Shown here in pieces: positions 1 to 5,723 of a stretch of DNA of 5,861 nt. The notes under the pieces are model-generated. The model was not told where the DNA came from and did no database searches. It saw nothing but the letters and a program-made list of their open reading frames with translations. Position 1 is the stretch's first letter, and each line of letters begins with the position of its first letter. The position numbers and the translations under genes were made by a program. Source of the stretch: Methanoregula sp. (GTDB lineage Archaea > Halobacteriota > Methanomicrobia > Methanomicrobiales > Methanospirillaceae); assembly GCA_003154335.1 (NCBI GenBank), contig PMDE01000148.1, forward strand, positions 1 through 5,861. The letters run 5' to 3'.

Positions 1-513
1 AGGTTCATCCCGCCCTTCGGTACGAAAGATCTTTGAACCAAGAAGACCGGTACTGCTTGCCAGGGCGATCATAAACGCAATGATGCCTATCCCACCGATC
101 CACGACATGTAGGATCTCCAGAAAATAAGGGTGTGGGGAGCCGTGTCAACCGACCGGATCATGGAAAACGCTGTGCCAGTCCATCCCGCCATACCTTCAA
201 AGAATGCATCGGTAAATCCCATGTGCAACCCGAGCATGAAAGGCAGACCGCTCACTATCGCACAGGTCAGCCAGAAGAGCGCAACGGAACACATTGCGGT
301 AGAAAGCCTTATTCCCCGCTCACTGCGGGGAAGGTTTCGCAGAAGCAGTCCAAGAATAAAGAACGTGACAGGAACTGAAGCCATTGGGACGAGCATATTC
401 CATTCTGAAAATATTACGGCAACAATTATCGGGACAAGGGTTATCGGGGTGATAAAAGTAAAAATCTCGCCAAGATCAGCAACAATCGTGGAAAGATGCT
501 CAAGCCGGTGCAT
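1..513 (-). CDS. trkH: TrkH-family potassium uptake protein, N-terminal part (runs off left edge)
   Basis: Membrane subunit that should move K+ (or Na+) across the cytoplasmic membrane, normally with a TrkA-type cytosolic gating partner, which is not in this window. The reading frame is open for 171 codons to the window edge; full family members have roughly 450-500 residues. Hydrophobic segments lie at about residues 17-35, 40-58 and 71-94. They are followed by a pore helix and filter loop at 101-117 (starting TDAFFEGMAGW) and by the next membrane helix at 129-151 (FWRSYMSWIGGIGII). The phrase KIFRTEG at 161-167 matches the conserved end of this helix in TrkH. This is the M1-P-M2 pattern of the first pore repeat. 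The start is ATG at 513; GTG at 516 is equally possible, and an in-frame stop lies further upstream. No strong ribosome site is seen. Odd point: the filter glycine is replaced by Ala115. Confidence 0.88.
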   Translation of the reverse strand, partial: MHRLEHLSTIVADLGEIFTFITPITLVPIIVAVIFSEWNMLVPMASVPVTFFILGLLLRNLPRSERGIRLSTAMCSVALFWLTCAIVSGLPFMLGLHMGFTDAFFEGMAGWTGTAFSMIRSVDTAPHTLIFWRSYMSWIGGIGIIAFMIALASSTGLLGSKIFRTEGRDEP

Positions 514-555
514 CACTAATGGGTTACCGCTGGTTCTCTATTAGTATTTGCCTTT

Positions 556-623
556 AAAAAAATGAATAAAAATTTTTGGCGATAACTCCTGCAAGTTCCC
601 TTCCGGATTATCCGCTAAAATTC
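556..623 (-). terminator. Hairpin plus T-rich tract after fprA
   Basis: Starting 13 nt after the fprA stop, the minus strand can fold into an imperfect stem: AATTTT, GC and GATAA on one arm against TTATC, GC and AAAAATT on the other, with one mismatch and one bulge. It is followed by a T-rich stretch ending in seven T residues (562-556). Archaeal transcription commonly ends at such T tracts. The same AT-rich block (TTTTTTTAAAG on the minus strand) lies about 47 nt upstream of the trkH start and could also serve as its TATA box. Both roles are inferred. Confidence 0.45.
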
Positions 624-635
624 CCTTTCTCATTT

Positions 636-1820
636 CTATATGATGTTATTATCCCTGTGCTTCTTTGTTATATCGTCAGCAAGGCGGTCGAGTGCCTTAA
701 ACGTTGTTTCATCAGGGAGACCTTTTACCATGACCGGTTCGATGATCTCAATTTTGACATGGTCAAGCATTTTAACGATCATATCAACTGACTTGCCTCC
801 CCAGCCATAGGATCCGATCACCGTTGCAAACCGCATCTTGGGTTTGAGCACGTTTGCAAGATAGGTAGCATATACTATCTGCGGGTGAGGACCAAAAAGC
901 ACGGTGGGTGTCGCAATTACCACCGTTGCCGTATCGACAAGGGAATGTGCAAGCTCACCGATATCTGTGTGGGTCAGGTTAAAGGGCCTGACCGTAATCC
1001 CCCGATTGATCAGCGCGTCGGTGAGATGATCCACCATTTTTCTCGTGCTTCCATGCATGGATACGTAGGCGATTACGACCTCGTTTTTAACCGCATCCGA
1101 AACCCAGTCAGCGTATGCATCGAGAATAAACTGCGGGCGCTTGTAAACGGGGCCGTGGCTGGGAGCGATCATTTCCAGAGGGAGCTTTTTTACATTCTCT
1201 ACGTATCCCCTGATGCTGTTCCGGAAGGGCATCATGATCTCGGCATAATATCTTTTGGCTGAGCGATAGATCCCGGCCTCATCGGTCACGTAGAGGTCGC
1301 TTGTTGCCGTATGAGACCCAAAGAGATCGCAGGGAAACAGGATTTTATCCTCACGCAGGTAGGTAATCTGGGTCTCAGGCCAGTGGGTCCAGGGGGTGAG
1401 GAAAAATTCGAGCGTGCGGTCACCCAGAGACAGGGTTTCTTTGTCTTTGATAACCCGGAAACGGTTTGCCGGAAGGTGGAGATGGGCGATAAGAAGTTCT
1501 TTGCACTTCTCGTTGGTTACCACTTCTGCTTCAGGGAAAAATTCCAGGATCATTGGCAGGGAACCCGAATGATCCTGTTCGGCGTGGTTGACAACTACAT
1601 AATCGATCCTGTCGACTTTCAGCTTAACTAAGTTTGAGATCAGTTCATACTCTTTTGTGGGGTCGACGGTGTCTATCAGGGCGGTCTTCTCGCTGCCTTG
1701 GATAAGATACGAATTATAACTCGTTCCGTTCGGAAGTGGGATCAGCTCGTCAAAGATCCTCCGATCGAAATCAACCGCCCCGACCCAATGGACCCCATGA
1801 ATAATTTCTCGTGCTACCAT
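636..1820 (-). CDS. fprA: Flavodiiron protein, F420H2 oxidase type (FprA)
   Basis: Cytoplasmic flavodiiron enzyme of 394 residues, the usual length for the two-domain form. In methanogens, FprA reduces O2 to water with coenzyme F420H2; related proteins reduce NO. The N-terminal metallo-beta-lactamase-like domain (about 1-245) keeps the whole diiron ligand set: His79, Glu81 and Asp83 (HAEQDH, with His84), His146 in PWTHWP, Asp165 in FPCDLFG and His222 in PSHGP. The C-terminal flavodoxin domain (about 247-390) has the FMN phosphate loop SMHGST at 254-259, plus ATPTVLFG at 303-310 and GSYGWGG at 336-342. There is no extra C-terminal rubredoxin or flavin reductase domain. The start fits the family N-terminus (HGVHWVGAVDFD). 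It lies 12 nt after the rubredoxin stop with only a weak ribosome site, which suggests translational coupling in an operon. The family call is firm. The F420H2 substrate is inferred from the presumed methanogen host. Confidence 0.95.
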   Translation of the reverse strand: MVAREIIHGVHWVGAVDFDRRIFDELIPLPNGTSYNSYLIQGSEKTALIDTVDPTKEYELISNLVKLKVDRIDYVVVNHAEQDHSGSLPMILEFFPEAEVVTNEKCKELLIAHLHLPANRFRVIKDKETLSLGDRTLEFFLTPWTHWPETQITYLREDKILFPCDLFGSHTATSDLYVTDEAGIYRSAKRYYAEIMMPFRNSIRGYVENVKKLPLEMIAPSHGPVYKRPQFILDAYADWVSDAVKNEVVIAYVSMHGSTRKMVDHLTDALINRGITVRPFNLTHTDIGELAHSLVDTATVVIATPTVLFGPHPQIVYATYLANVLKPKMRFATVIGSYGWGGKSVDMIVKMLDHVKIEIIEPVMVKGLPDETTFKALDRLADDITKKHRDNNII

Positions 1821-1832
1821 AACAACCAGTAA

Positions 1833-1991
1833 TCATTCCTTGGTAAAATCTTTCTTTGATGCGTTACAGACCGGGCACAGCCAGTTTTCAGGAAGTGTGA
1901 TAAAATCTTTTCCCGATGGTATGTTCTGAAGGGGTTCGCCCCGTTCCGGATTGTAGACATGTCCACAAATAGTACAGGTAAATTTTTCCAT
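1833..1991 (-). CDS. Rubredoxin
   Basis: Small cytoplasmic electron carrier of 52 residues, typical for rubredoxin. It binds a single iron through four cysteines: Cys6 and Cys9 (CTICGHVYNP) and Cys39 and Cys42 (ENWLCPVCNASKKDF). It sits 12 nt upstream of fprA in the same direction and probably shares its transcript, so a role as electron donor to the flavodiiron protein, or in parallel oxygen or superoxide defence, is reasonable. The methanogen F420H2 oxidase is reported to work without rubredoxin, so the partnership is inferred. The start chosen is ATG at 1991: it follows a GAGGT ribosome site by 4 nt and begins with the family sequence MEKFTC. A frame-open ATG at 2051 would add 20 residues unlike the family, and it lies upstream of the likely TATA box. 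Confidence 0.94.
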   Translation of the reverse strand: MEKFTCTICGHVYNPERGEPLQNIPSGKDFITLPENWLCPVCNASKKDFTKE

Positions 1992-1995
1992 GTAA

Positions 1996-2000
1996 ACCTC
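1996..2000 (-). promoter_or_regulatory. Ribosome binding site for rubredoxin
   Basis: GAGGT on the minus strand ends 4 nt before ATG 1991 and matches the archaeal anti-Shine-Dalgarno sequence. It decides the start in favour of the 52-residue rubredoxin. Confidence 0.65.
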
Positions 2001-2037
2001 AGGATATTTTTTGAATTGTAACAGAATAGCGTGCAGA

Positions 2038-2055
2038 CTTAAAATAATCATTTCG
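2038..2055 (-). promoter_or_regulatory. TATA box and BRE for the rubredoxin-fprA operon
   Basis: On the minus strand, CGAAAT (BRE-like) is followed two bases later by TTATTTTAAG (TATA-like). A transcript starting about 25 nt downstream, near 2018, would have a leader of about 26 nt that includes the GAGGT ribosome site. The element lies in the gap between the TOPRIM gene and rubredoxin, which suggests that the redox pair is transcribed separately from the ATPase pair. Assigned by pattern only. Confidence 0.5.
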
Positions 2056-2083
2056 ATTGGTACACAGGTCCAGGGGAGGAAGG

Positions 2084-2641
2084 TCAGGAATACCGGATTT
2101 TATCATCCTGTGCCGGTTCAATGAGACGATACCGCTGGACAAAATATCCGAACGAATGGTTTTTCAGCCGGGCTTCATAGAGCGAGAAATACTTGAGGAT
2201 TTCAAACATGAAATCGATGCGGGAATCGAACGTAGAGGGGATAAGTTTATTAAAATCTTCTTTCGTGAGATCATCAGTTACGGCAAGGACGGGCACATCG
2301 AGACTCCGGGCTGATTCGGTTGTCAGCCCGGCATAGTACCAGCTTTCAATTTCTTTGATTACAACTACAATACTGCCTTGTTCAATATTACTGAAATGAT
2401 AATACAGGATGTGTTTTTTGTCCTTCACTGATCGTTCGCGGTCGATATCAGCAACGAAAATATAGTCATTCTTCATCATCCTGACGCTTTTTAAAAAATT
2501 ATTCACCTTCTCGCGTTTGATGCTCGCATACGGGAAAATTTCAACGGAATCGTACCGGCTGGCAAAAAGGGGTTTGATAATCCGCCCGAAAAACCTGACG
2601 TCATCTTCTCCTTCAACCAGTATGAAAATCCGTTTGTTCAT
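2084..2641 (-). CDS. TOPRIM-like protein (DUF4276/RloB-like), partner of the adjacent ATPase
   Basis: Predicted cytoplasmic protein of 185 residues. Its N-terminus, FILVEGEDDVRFF (6-18), carries the acidic residues Glu10 and Glu12, and IFVADIDRE (61-69) gives the pair Asp65/Asp67. A Glu followed by a DxD pair after beta strands is the metal-binding pattern of TOPRIM domains (primases, topoisomerases, OLD nucleases). KEIESWYYAGL (96-106) matches the conserved E-x-E-x-W segment of DUF4276/RloB-like proteins that accompany ABC-type ATPases. Nuclease activity is therefore plausible, but it is not shown by sequence alone. No membrane segment or signal peptide is seen. The start ATG comes 2 nt after the ATPase stop, so the two are almost surely co-translated. 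The stop is 29 nt before the BRE/TATA element of rubredoxin. The exact family name is less certain than the TOPRIM-like assignment. Confidence 0.72.
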   Translation of the reverse strand: MNKRIFILVEGEDDVRFFGRIIKPLFASRYDSVEIFPYASIKREKVNNFLKSVRMMKNDYIFVADIDRERSVKDKKHILYYHFSNIEQGSIVVVIKEIESWYYAGLTTESARSLDVPVLAVTDDLTKEDFNKLIPSTFDSRIDFMFEILKYFSLYEARLKNHSFGYFVQRYRLIEPAQDDKIRYS

Positions 2642-2643
2642 GC

Positions 2644-3909
2644 CTACAATCCCAAAAGGTTCTGGATGAATAGTTCTTCAATACCGATTTCATTCTCAAG
2701 AAATGTCCGGACTTCCTCTTTGTCTGCCGGGCGGGAAACAACGGAGAACCCTTCAGGATCCCTTGAAACAAGGAGAAGATCCGCAGGTGAAGCATGCTTC
2801 ACCACCTCAGTACTGTGTGTGGTTACCATCACCTGTTTGCTTCCTGATGATTCCTGCATCATCGAGATAATGCGGCCTACCAGGAACGGATGGATATAGA
2901 TTACCGGTTCTTCAATGATGATAAACGGATTATCTTCGAAATAGAGCATGACAATCAGGGCAAATATCGTCAATGTGCCATCGGAAAGTGACGAAGCGGG
3001 GAGATCGTGGTTCTTTGCATATTTTTCCCGAAGCATGAGGACCAGTGGAATGTCTGCGAACTTTTCGACAGAGAAATCTTCAATGAAAGGAAGTATATCC
3101 CGTACCAGGTTTGAAAATTTTCGCTTTTTTTCCGGATTCCCGATAATTTTTTTCAGGACAGGCGCAAGGTTGGCTGCATCTTCTTCAAGATCCATCCTGC
3201 CGGTTATCGCTTTTCCTTTTTTCATATGTTTGGGATCAATATCGTAGACTGCGATGCGATCAAAGAATCTTTCCCCATAGTTCAAAGGAAATACATACGG
3301 CGTTTCCAGAAGAAGCGTTTTTTCAGGCAGGGTTCTTGCCCGGGATGTGAGGGGAATAATCTCATCTCCGGAAAGCGGACAGGCTTCCGGCAAATCGACC
3401 TGATAGGTTACTATGCCGCCATCACTTGCCACTCGAACCTGACCGTGCACGATGCCCTGTGCGCCGGTAAGATCCATATTTTCACGTTTGCATGACAGTA
3501 CGTCAAAGTCAATCATGATCCTGTCATCAGTAATGGAGAAACTATCTCCGCCGGGAGTAAACCTGATCGCAAACTCATACGATAGTAAAGAAGGCTGAAT
3601 GGCCAGGATGGGCGCGTCCTTCACCTGACCCCGGGAAACCTCTGATTTCTGCTCGGGAAGGTAAATAACCCGGATCCGAAGGTCATGGGAAGGACCGATC
3701 TTCGCATTCTGGATGTACTCAGGACCTCCCTGCATTGCAACAGCATGAACAATCCCGTGTTTTGCAATATCCCGTAAAAATTTGAATAAACTGATGAAAT
3801 TGGATTTTCCCGCAGCATTGGAACCGATTACGACATTGAACCGGGATAACCCGATATCAATGTCTGAAAAGCTCCTGAAATTTTCAACATGGATGCGCTG
3901 GATTGCCAT
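2644..3909 (-). CDS. ABC/OLD-like AAA ATPase (AAA_21, COG4637 type)
   Basis: Predicted soluble ATPase of 421 residues. The N-terminus IQRIHVENFRSFSDIDI is the typical first strand of RecF/OLD/SMC-like ATPases. Walker A is GSNAAGKS at 29-36, the ABC signature is LSDGT at 308-312, Walker B is FIIIEE at 329-334, and the switch histidine is His365 in VTTHS. Between Walker A and the signature lies a long mixed region (about 60-290) with no recognisable second domain. Such ATPases dimerise around ATP, and many drive a nuclease partner; the TOPRIM gene 2 nt downstream fits that. Unlike GajA/OLD there is no TOPRIM domain in the same chain. After EEP, the usual Glu of EEPE is Val (EEPVIYIHP). The start ATG 3909 has GGAG five bases upstream; ATG 3927 in the same frame would add six residues (MTCGVC) and cannot be excluded. 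Confidence 0.85.
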   Translation of the reverse strand: MAIQRIHVENFRSFSDIDIGLSRFNVVIGSNAAGKSNFISLFKFLRDIAKHGIVHAVAMQGGPEYIQNAKIGPSHDLRIRVIYLPEQKSEVSRGQVKDAPILAIQPSLLSYEFAIRFTPGGDSFSITDDRIMIDFDVLSCKRENMDLTGAQGIVHGQVRVASDGGIVTYQVDLPEACPLSGDEIIPLTSRARTLPEKTLLLETPYVFPLNYGERFFDRIAVYDIDPKHMKKGKAITGRMDLEEDAANLAPVLKKIIGNPEKKRKFSNLVRDILPFIEDFSVEKFADIPLVLMLREKYAKNHDLPASSLSDGTLTIFALIVMLYFEDNPFIIIEEPVIYIHPFLVGRIISMMQESSGSKQVMVTTHSTEVVKHASPADLLLVSRDPEGFSVVSRPADKEEVRTFLENEIGIEELFIQNLLGL

Positions 3910-3914
3910 ACAGA

Positions 3915-3918
3915 CTCC
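3915..3918 (-). promoter_or_regulatory. Ribosome binding site favouring ATPase start at 3909
   Basis: GGAG on the minus strand is five bases from ATG 3909. It would lie inside the coding region if translation began at ATG 3927, so it supports the shorter protein. A GGG with wider spacing precedes the longer start. Confidence 0.4.
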
Positions 3919-3988
3919 GCATGTCATCGTTACCCTTCAACAAAAAGAAGATATTGGCCGGACCGGATTTTATCAGAACGGGAATTTC

Positions 3989-4489
3989 CTAAAAGGATAT
4001 CCCAAAGCTTCCGGGATTGAGTACGAGGATCGCATAGTTAAGATACCCGGCAAAGGTTATCCAGACGAGACTGGGACCGAGCAACGCTGCGGCGGGAATG
4101 GAAAAACGGTACAGCTGAATGATCGTGCAAAGCAGCACCGCCCAGAGCAGAAATATCGCCATGAGGCCAAAGAACGTGGAATGAAGGCCAAAAAAGAAAA
4201 AAGACCACCCGATATTTACGAGGAGCTGAAAAATAAAAAGGATCAGGCCGAACTGCACGTCCTGGTTTTTTAATCCGGACTGCAGTACCAGAAAAAGAGA
4301 GATTCCCATGAGAATATACAGTATGGTCCATACCGGTGCAAAAACCCAGGACGGCGGAGTAATATCAGGTTTCTGGAGTCCGGCATACCATGTAGGAATT
4401 GAGGGTGTTGTAAAATATGAACCCACATAGCCTGCCAGCAGGCATATACCGATAGCAAGAACGAAATATCCGATCTTTTTTACTGACAT
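3989..4489 (-). CDS. tspO: TspO/MBR family protein (tryptophan-rich sensory protein)
   Basis: Integral membrane protein of 166 residues, the usual length, with five hydrophobic helices at about 6-26, 48-70, 80-101, 105-126 and 131-156. Family landmarks are WYAGLQKPDITPPSWVFAPVW (34-54), NIGWSFFFF (92-100) and WITFAGYLNYAILVLN (143-158). TspO proteins bind porphyrins and related ligands and are tied to tetrapyrrole handling and oxidative or light stress in bacteria; the archaeal role is poorly known. A stress link with the nearby oxygen-scavenging genes is possible but speculative. The gene stands alone: its stop is 79 nt before the ATPase start, and a gap of 82 nt separates it from the UPF0316 gene upstream. 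The ribosome-like GAGAGG is only one base from the ATG, unusually close, and the likely TATA box is about 35 nt upstream. The transcript may therefore have a very short leader. Confidence 0.95.
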   Translation of the reverse strand: MSVKKIGYFVLAIGICLLAGYVGSYFTTPSIPTWYAGLQKPDITPPSWVFAPVWTILYILMGISLFLVLQSGLKNQDVQFGLILFIFQLLVNIGWSFFFFGLHSTFFGLMAIFLLWAVLLCTIIQLYRFSIPAAALLGPSLVWITFAGYLNYAILVLNPGSFGISF

Positions 4490-4518
4490 TCCTCTCTGCG
4501 GTAGTATTTGAAAAGCCG

Positions 4519-4532
4519 GGATAAAAGATTAT
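4519..4532 (-). promoter_or_regulatory. Candidate TATA box for tspO
   Basis: The minus strand reads ATAATCTTTTATCC here. Its centre lies about 35 nt before the tspO ATG, which predicts a start near 4498 and a leader of about 8-10 nt. Pattern only. Confidence 0.35.
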
Positions 4533-4571
4533 GGGATGATTAAACTACAGGTATTCCCCTGATAGGATTTT

Positions 4572-5174
4572 TTATTTTCCTTTCCGGTAAAAACGCAGGG
4601 AATCAACCCATGAAAATACCCCTGTACCCGGTTGTTTTTCCGGAAATACACCTTCGGCGACAGATTTTACCTCTTCAATTGAATAAAAAGCGTTCGGGTG
4701 GAATTGTTTGATGATACTGATAACCTGATGGAGATCCTGCCGTTTCATGATCGTAAAAACCATCTTTACCCTTCCCGTCGCGCCTTCACCATCAATACTT
4801 GTCACACCGTAATTGTGAGACCGGAGATAGTACATCAGCTCCTTCGGATCCTCCTTGGTAATAATCCGGATACTTGTCAGCCCGAGTGATATTTTCTCCT
4901 CGAGAAGCATACCGATAAAAGTGCCCGAAGCAAACCCGGCACCATAGGCGATATATGCAACAAAATTTGTCAGGTTGTTCATGATCTGACCGATGGCGAG
5001 GAGCCAGATAATCACTTCGAAAAAGCCTATCAGAGGGGCGATATGCCTGATACCTTTGGATATGAAGATTACCCGGATCGTGCCAAGGGTGACATCGCAT
5101 ATACGGGCGCAGAAGATCAGGAAGGGAATGACGACGTACATCATCATTTCAGGAGAGATAAACGATCCAGCCAT
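4572..5174 (-). CDS. UPF0316 membrane protein (DUF5698 + DUF2179)
   Basis: Membrane protein of 200 residues matching the UPF0316 (YebE-like) family, whose function is unknown. The N-terminal DUF5698 part has three membrane helices at about 11-34, 45-63 and 70-91, with the family phrases ARICDVTLGTIRVIF (23-37) and GFFEVIIWLLA (50-60). The C-terminal DUF2179 domain (about 103-175) runs from IRIITKEDPKEL through YGVTSIDGEGATGRVKM to FYSIEEVKSV; it is the small alpha/beta domain also found at the end of YitT proteins, where it may sense a ligand. After it comes a tail of about 25 residues, likely cytoplasmic and ending in basic residues (RFYRKGK). The start ATG 5174 gives the expected N-terminus but lacks a clear ribosome site; later in-frame ATGs at residues 10-12 have none either. 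No partner gene is adjacent. Confidence 0.9.
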   Translation of the reverse strand: MAGSFISPEMMMYVVIPFLIFCARICDVTLGTIRVIFISKGIRHIAPLIGFFEVIIWLLAIGQIMNNLTNFVAYIAYGAGFASGTFIGMLLEEKISLGLTSIRIITKEDPKELMYYLRSHNYGVTSIDGEGATGRVKMVFTIMKRQDLHQVISIIKQFHPNAFYSIEEVKSVAEGVFPEKQPGTGVFSWVDSLRFYRKGK

Positions 5175-5230
5175 GCGTCAGCTATTTTTTCCAGACTGAG
5201 GAGATAATAGTTTGGTGTTGTCAGGAAAGG

Positions 5231-5247
5231 TATTTTAAAAAAACCTC
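5231..5247 (-). promoter_or_regulatory. Candidate promoter of the UPF0316 gene
   Basis: The minus strand reads GGTTTTTTTAAAATA, a TATA-like element about 65 nt before the ATG at 5174. A start about 25 nt downstream would give a leader of about 35-40 nt. Pattern only. Confidence 0.35.
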
Positions 5248-5337
5248 CCGGAACAGGGGTAAATACCAACCGGGTTACCGGTGCGGAATAATTCTCACAA
5301 GACAGGGAAGGTTTGGTTCCGGGAAAGGCTTGTTTTT

Positions 5338-5347
5338 CAATATATCC
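5338..5347 (+). promoter_or_regulatory. TATA-like element before the RNA candidate
   Basis: CAATATATCC on the plus strand. Transcription starting about 25 nt downstream, near 5368, would begin just before the first hairpin. No clear BRE precedes it. Confidence 0.3.
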
Positions 5348-5367
5348 GCAAGACCTCTTTGACGAGG

Positions 5368-5604
5368 AGAGTTAGATGGAGGCGGGGGGTCCTTTTTTAA
5401 GATTCCCCGCGCGATGACAGGCGAATTGCTGTGTATTCTGCCAGTCGCCTAGCCTTCCGGATTGGCTGTTAGAGAACGATATATTCGTTCCAGAATTAAC
5501 CTGAGCCGGGCATGCCTCAAAAGAGTGCTGCCGAGATCCCCATCGATCCCATCGTCCGGCGCTCAAAAAAAAATTTCAGGATTTCTCCGTGATGGTTTTT
5601 TTTT
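5368..5604 (+). ncRNA. Candidate structured non-coding RNA of unknown class
   Basis: Four hairpins follow one another. The first is 5382-5391 with 5401-5410 (10 bp, including two G-U pairs). The second is 5419-5424 with 5445-5450 (AGGCGA/TCGCCT). The third is a three-part stem at 5464-5507 (GGCT/AGCC, GTTA/TAAC, and GAACGA/TCGTTC around a TATAT loop). The fourth is 5509-5532 (GGCA/TGCC and CTC/GAG around an AAAA loop, with a 3x3 internal loop). The first stem keeps its two G-U pairs only if the plus strand is transcribed; the minus-strand copy would have A-C mismatches. A TATA-like box precedes and a T9 run closes the segment, so the transcript would be about 235 nt. SRP RNA, RNase P RNA and tRNA signatures were looked for and not found. 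Ends and existence are inferred. Confidence 0.35.
5596..5604 (+). terminator. T9 tract, possible end of the RNA candidate
   Basis: Nine T residues on the plus strand, the archaeal type of transcription end. An A9 run at 5565-5573 could pair with it across 22 bases. Confidence 0.3.
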
Positions 5605-5684
5605 AAAGATACACTGACACCTGTGGCATTTTAGAGTATTGAAAATGGCAGGATTTTGGCTCTTTCAAAAATCGCGCAGTTCAC

Positions 5685-5710
5685 TTTTTATTTAAAAATA
5701 TTATGTATTT
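5685..5710 (-). terminator. AT-rich tract after the surface-protein gene
   Basis: The minus strand reads ATATTTTTAAATAAAAAG about 25-40 nt after the stop at 5724. It includes the near-palindrome TTTTTA-TT-TAAAAA. It could end transcription of the gene on the right; weak evidence. Confidence 0.25.
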
Positions 5711-5723
5711 CCCGGATTTCTGG

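Larger units (their letters stand above)
5240..5723. other. Intergenic region without a protein gene
   Basis: Nearly 500 bases between the UPF0316 gene and the surface-protein gene. The only long open frame (minus, 5566-5372) has an ordinary start but a composition unlike a folded protein and no family resemblance, so it is not called. The stretch contains a row of short hairpins (5382-5532), an imperfect tandem GATCCCCATC/GATCCCATC at 5535-5553, an A9 run (5565-5573), a T9 run (5596-5604) and an AT-rich block (5685-5700). The best reading is a structured RNA plus flanking regulatory DNA. No insertion sequence ends or CRISPR repeats were seen. Confidence 0.7.

Noticed and set aside
131..544. 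Long plus-strand open frame of 137 codons
   Set aside because: It lies antisense to trkH, whose minus-strand translation has clear family motifs and membrane helices; the plus-strand product resembles nothing and has no promoter or ribosome site.
4498..4571. CAGG/CCTG hairpin after the UPF0316 gene as terminator
   Set aside because: The stem has only 4 bp and no T tract follows closely.
5382..5425. H/ACA guide RNA suggested by ACA six bases after the first hairpin
   Set aside because: No pseudouridylation pocket or kink-turn could be recognised, and the ACA is too far from the stem.
5372..5566. Minus-strand open frame of 64 codons in the intergenic region
   Set aside because: Low-complexity, polar product without family resemblance or ribosome site, overlapping the hairpin row.
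5368..5604. SRP RNA, RNase P RNA or tRNA
   Set aside because: CCGGAAGG on the minus strand (5460-5453) recalls SRP helix 8, but the surrounding conserved bases (AGCAG side, 5' GUGUAAC motif) are missing. The conserved GAGGAAAGUC of RNase P and a T-arm GGTTCGA are also missing.
5586..5620. C/D box small RNA (GTGATGG ... CTGA)
   Set aside because: The C-box-like sequence is imperfect, no C'/D' pair lies between, and the spacing is too short, with a T9 run inside.
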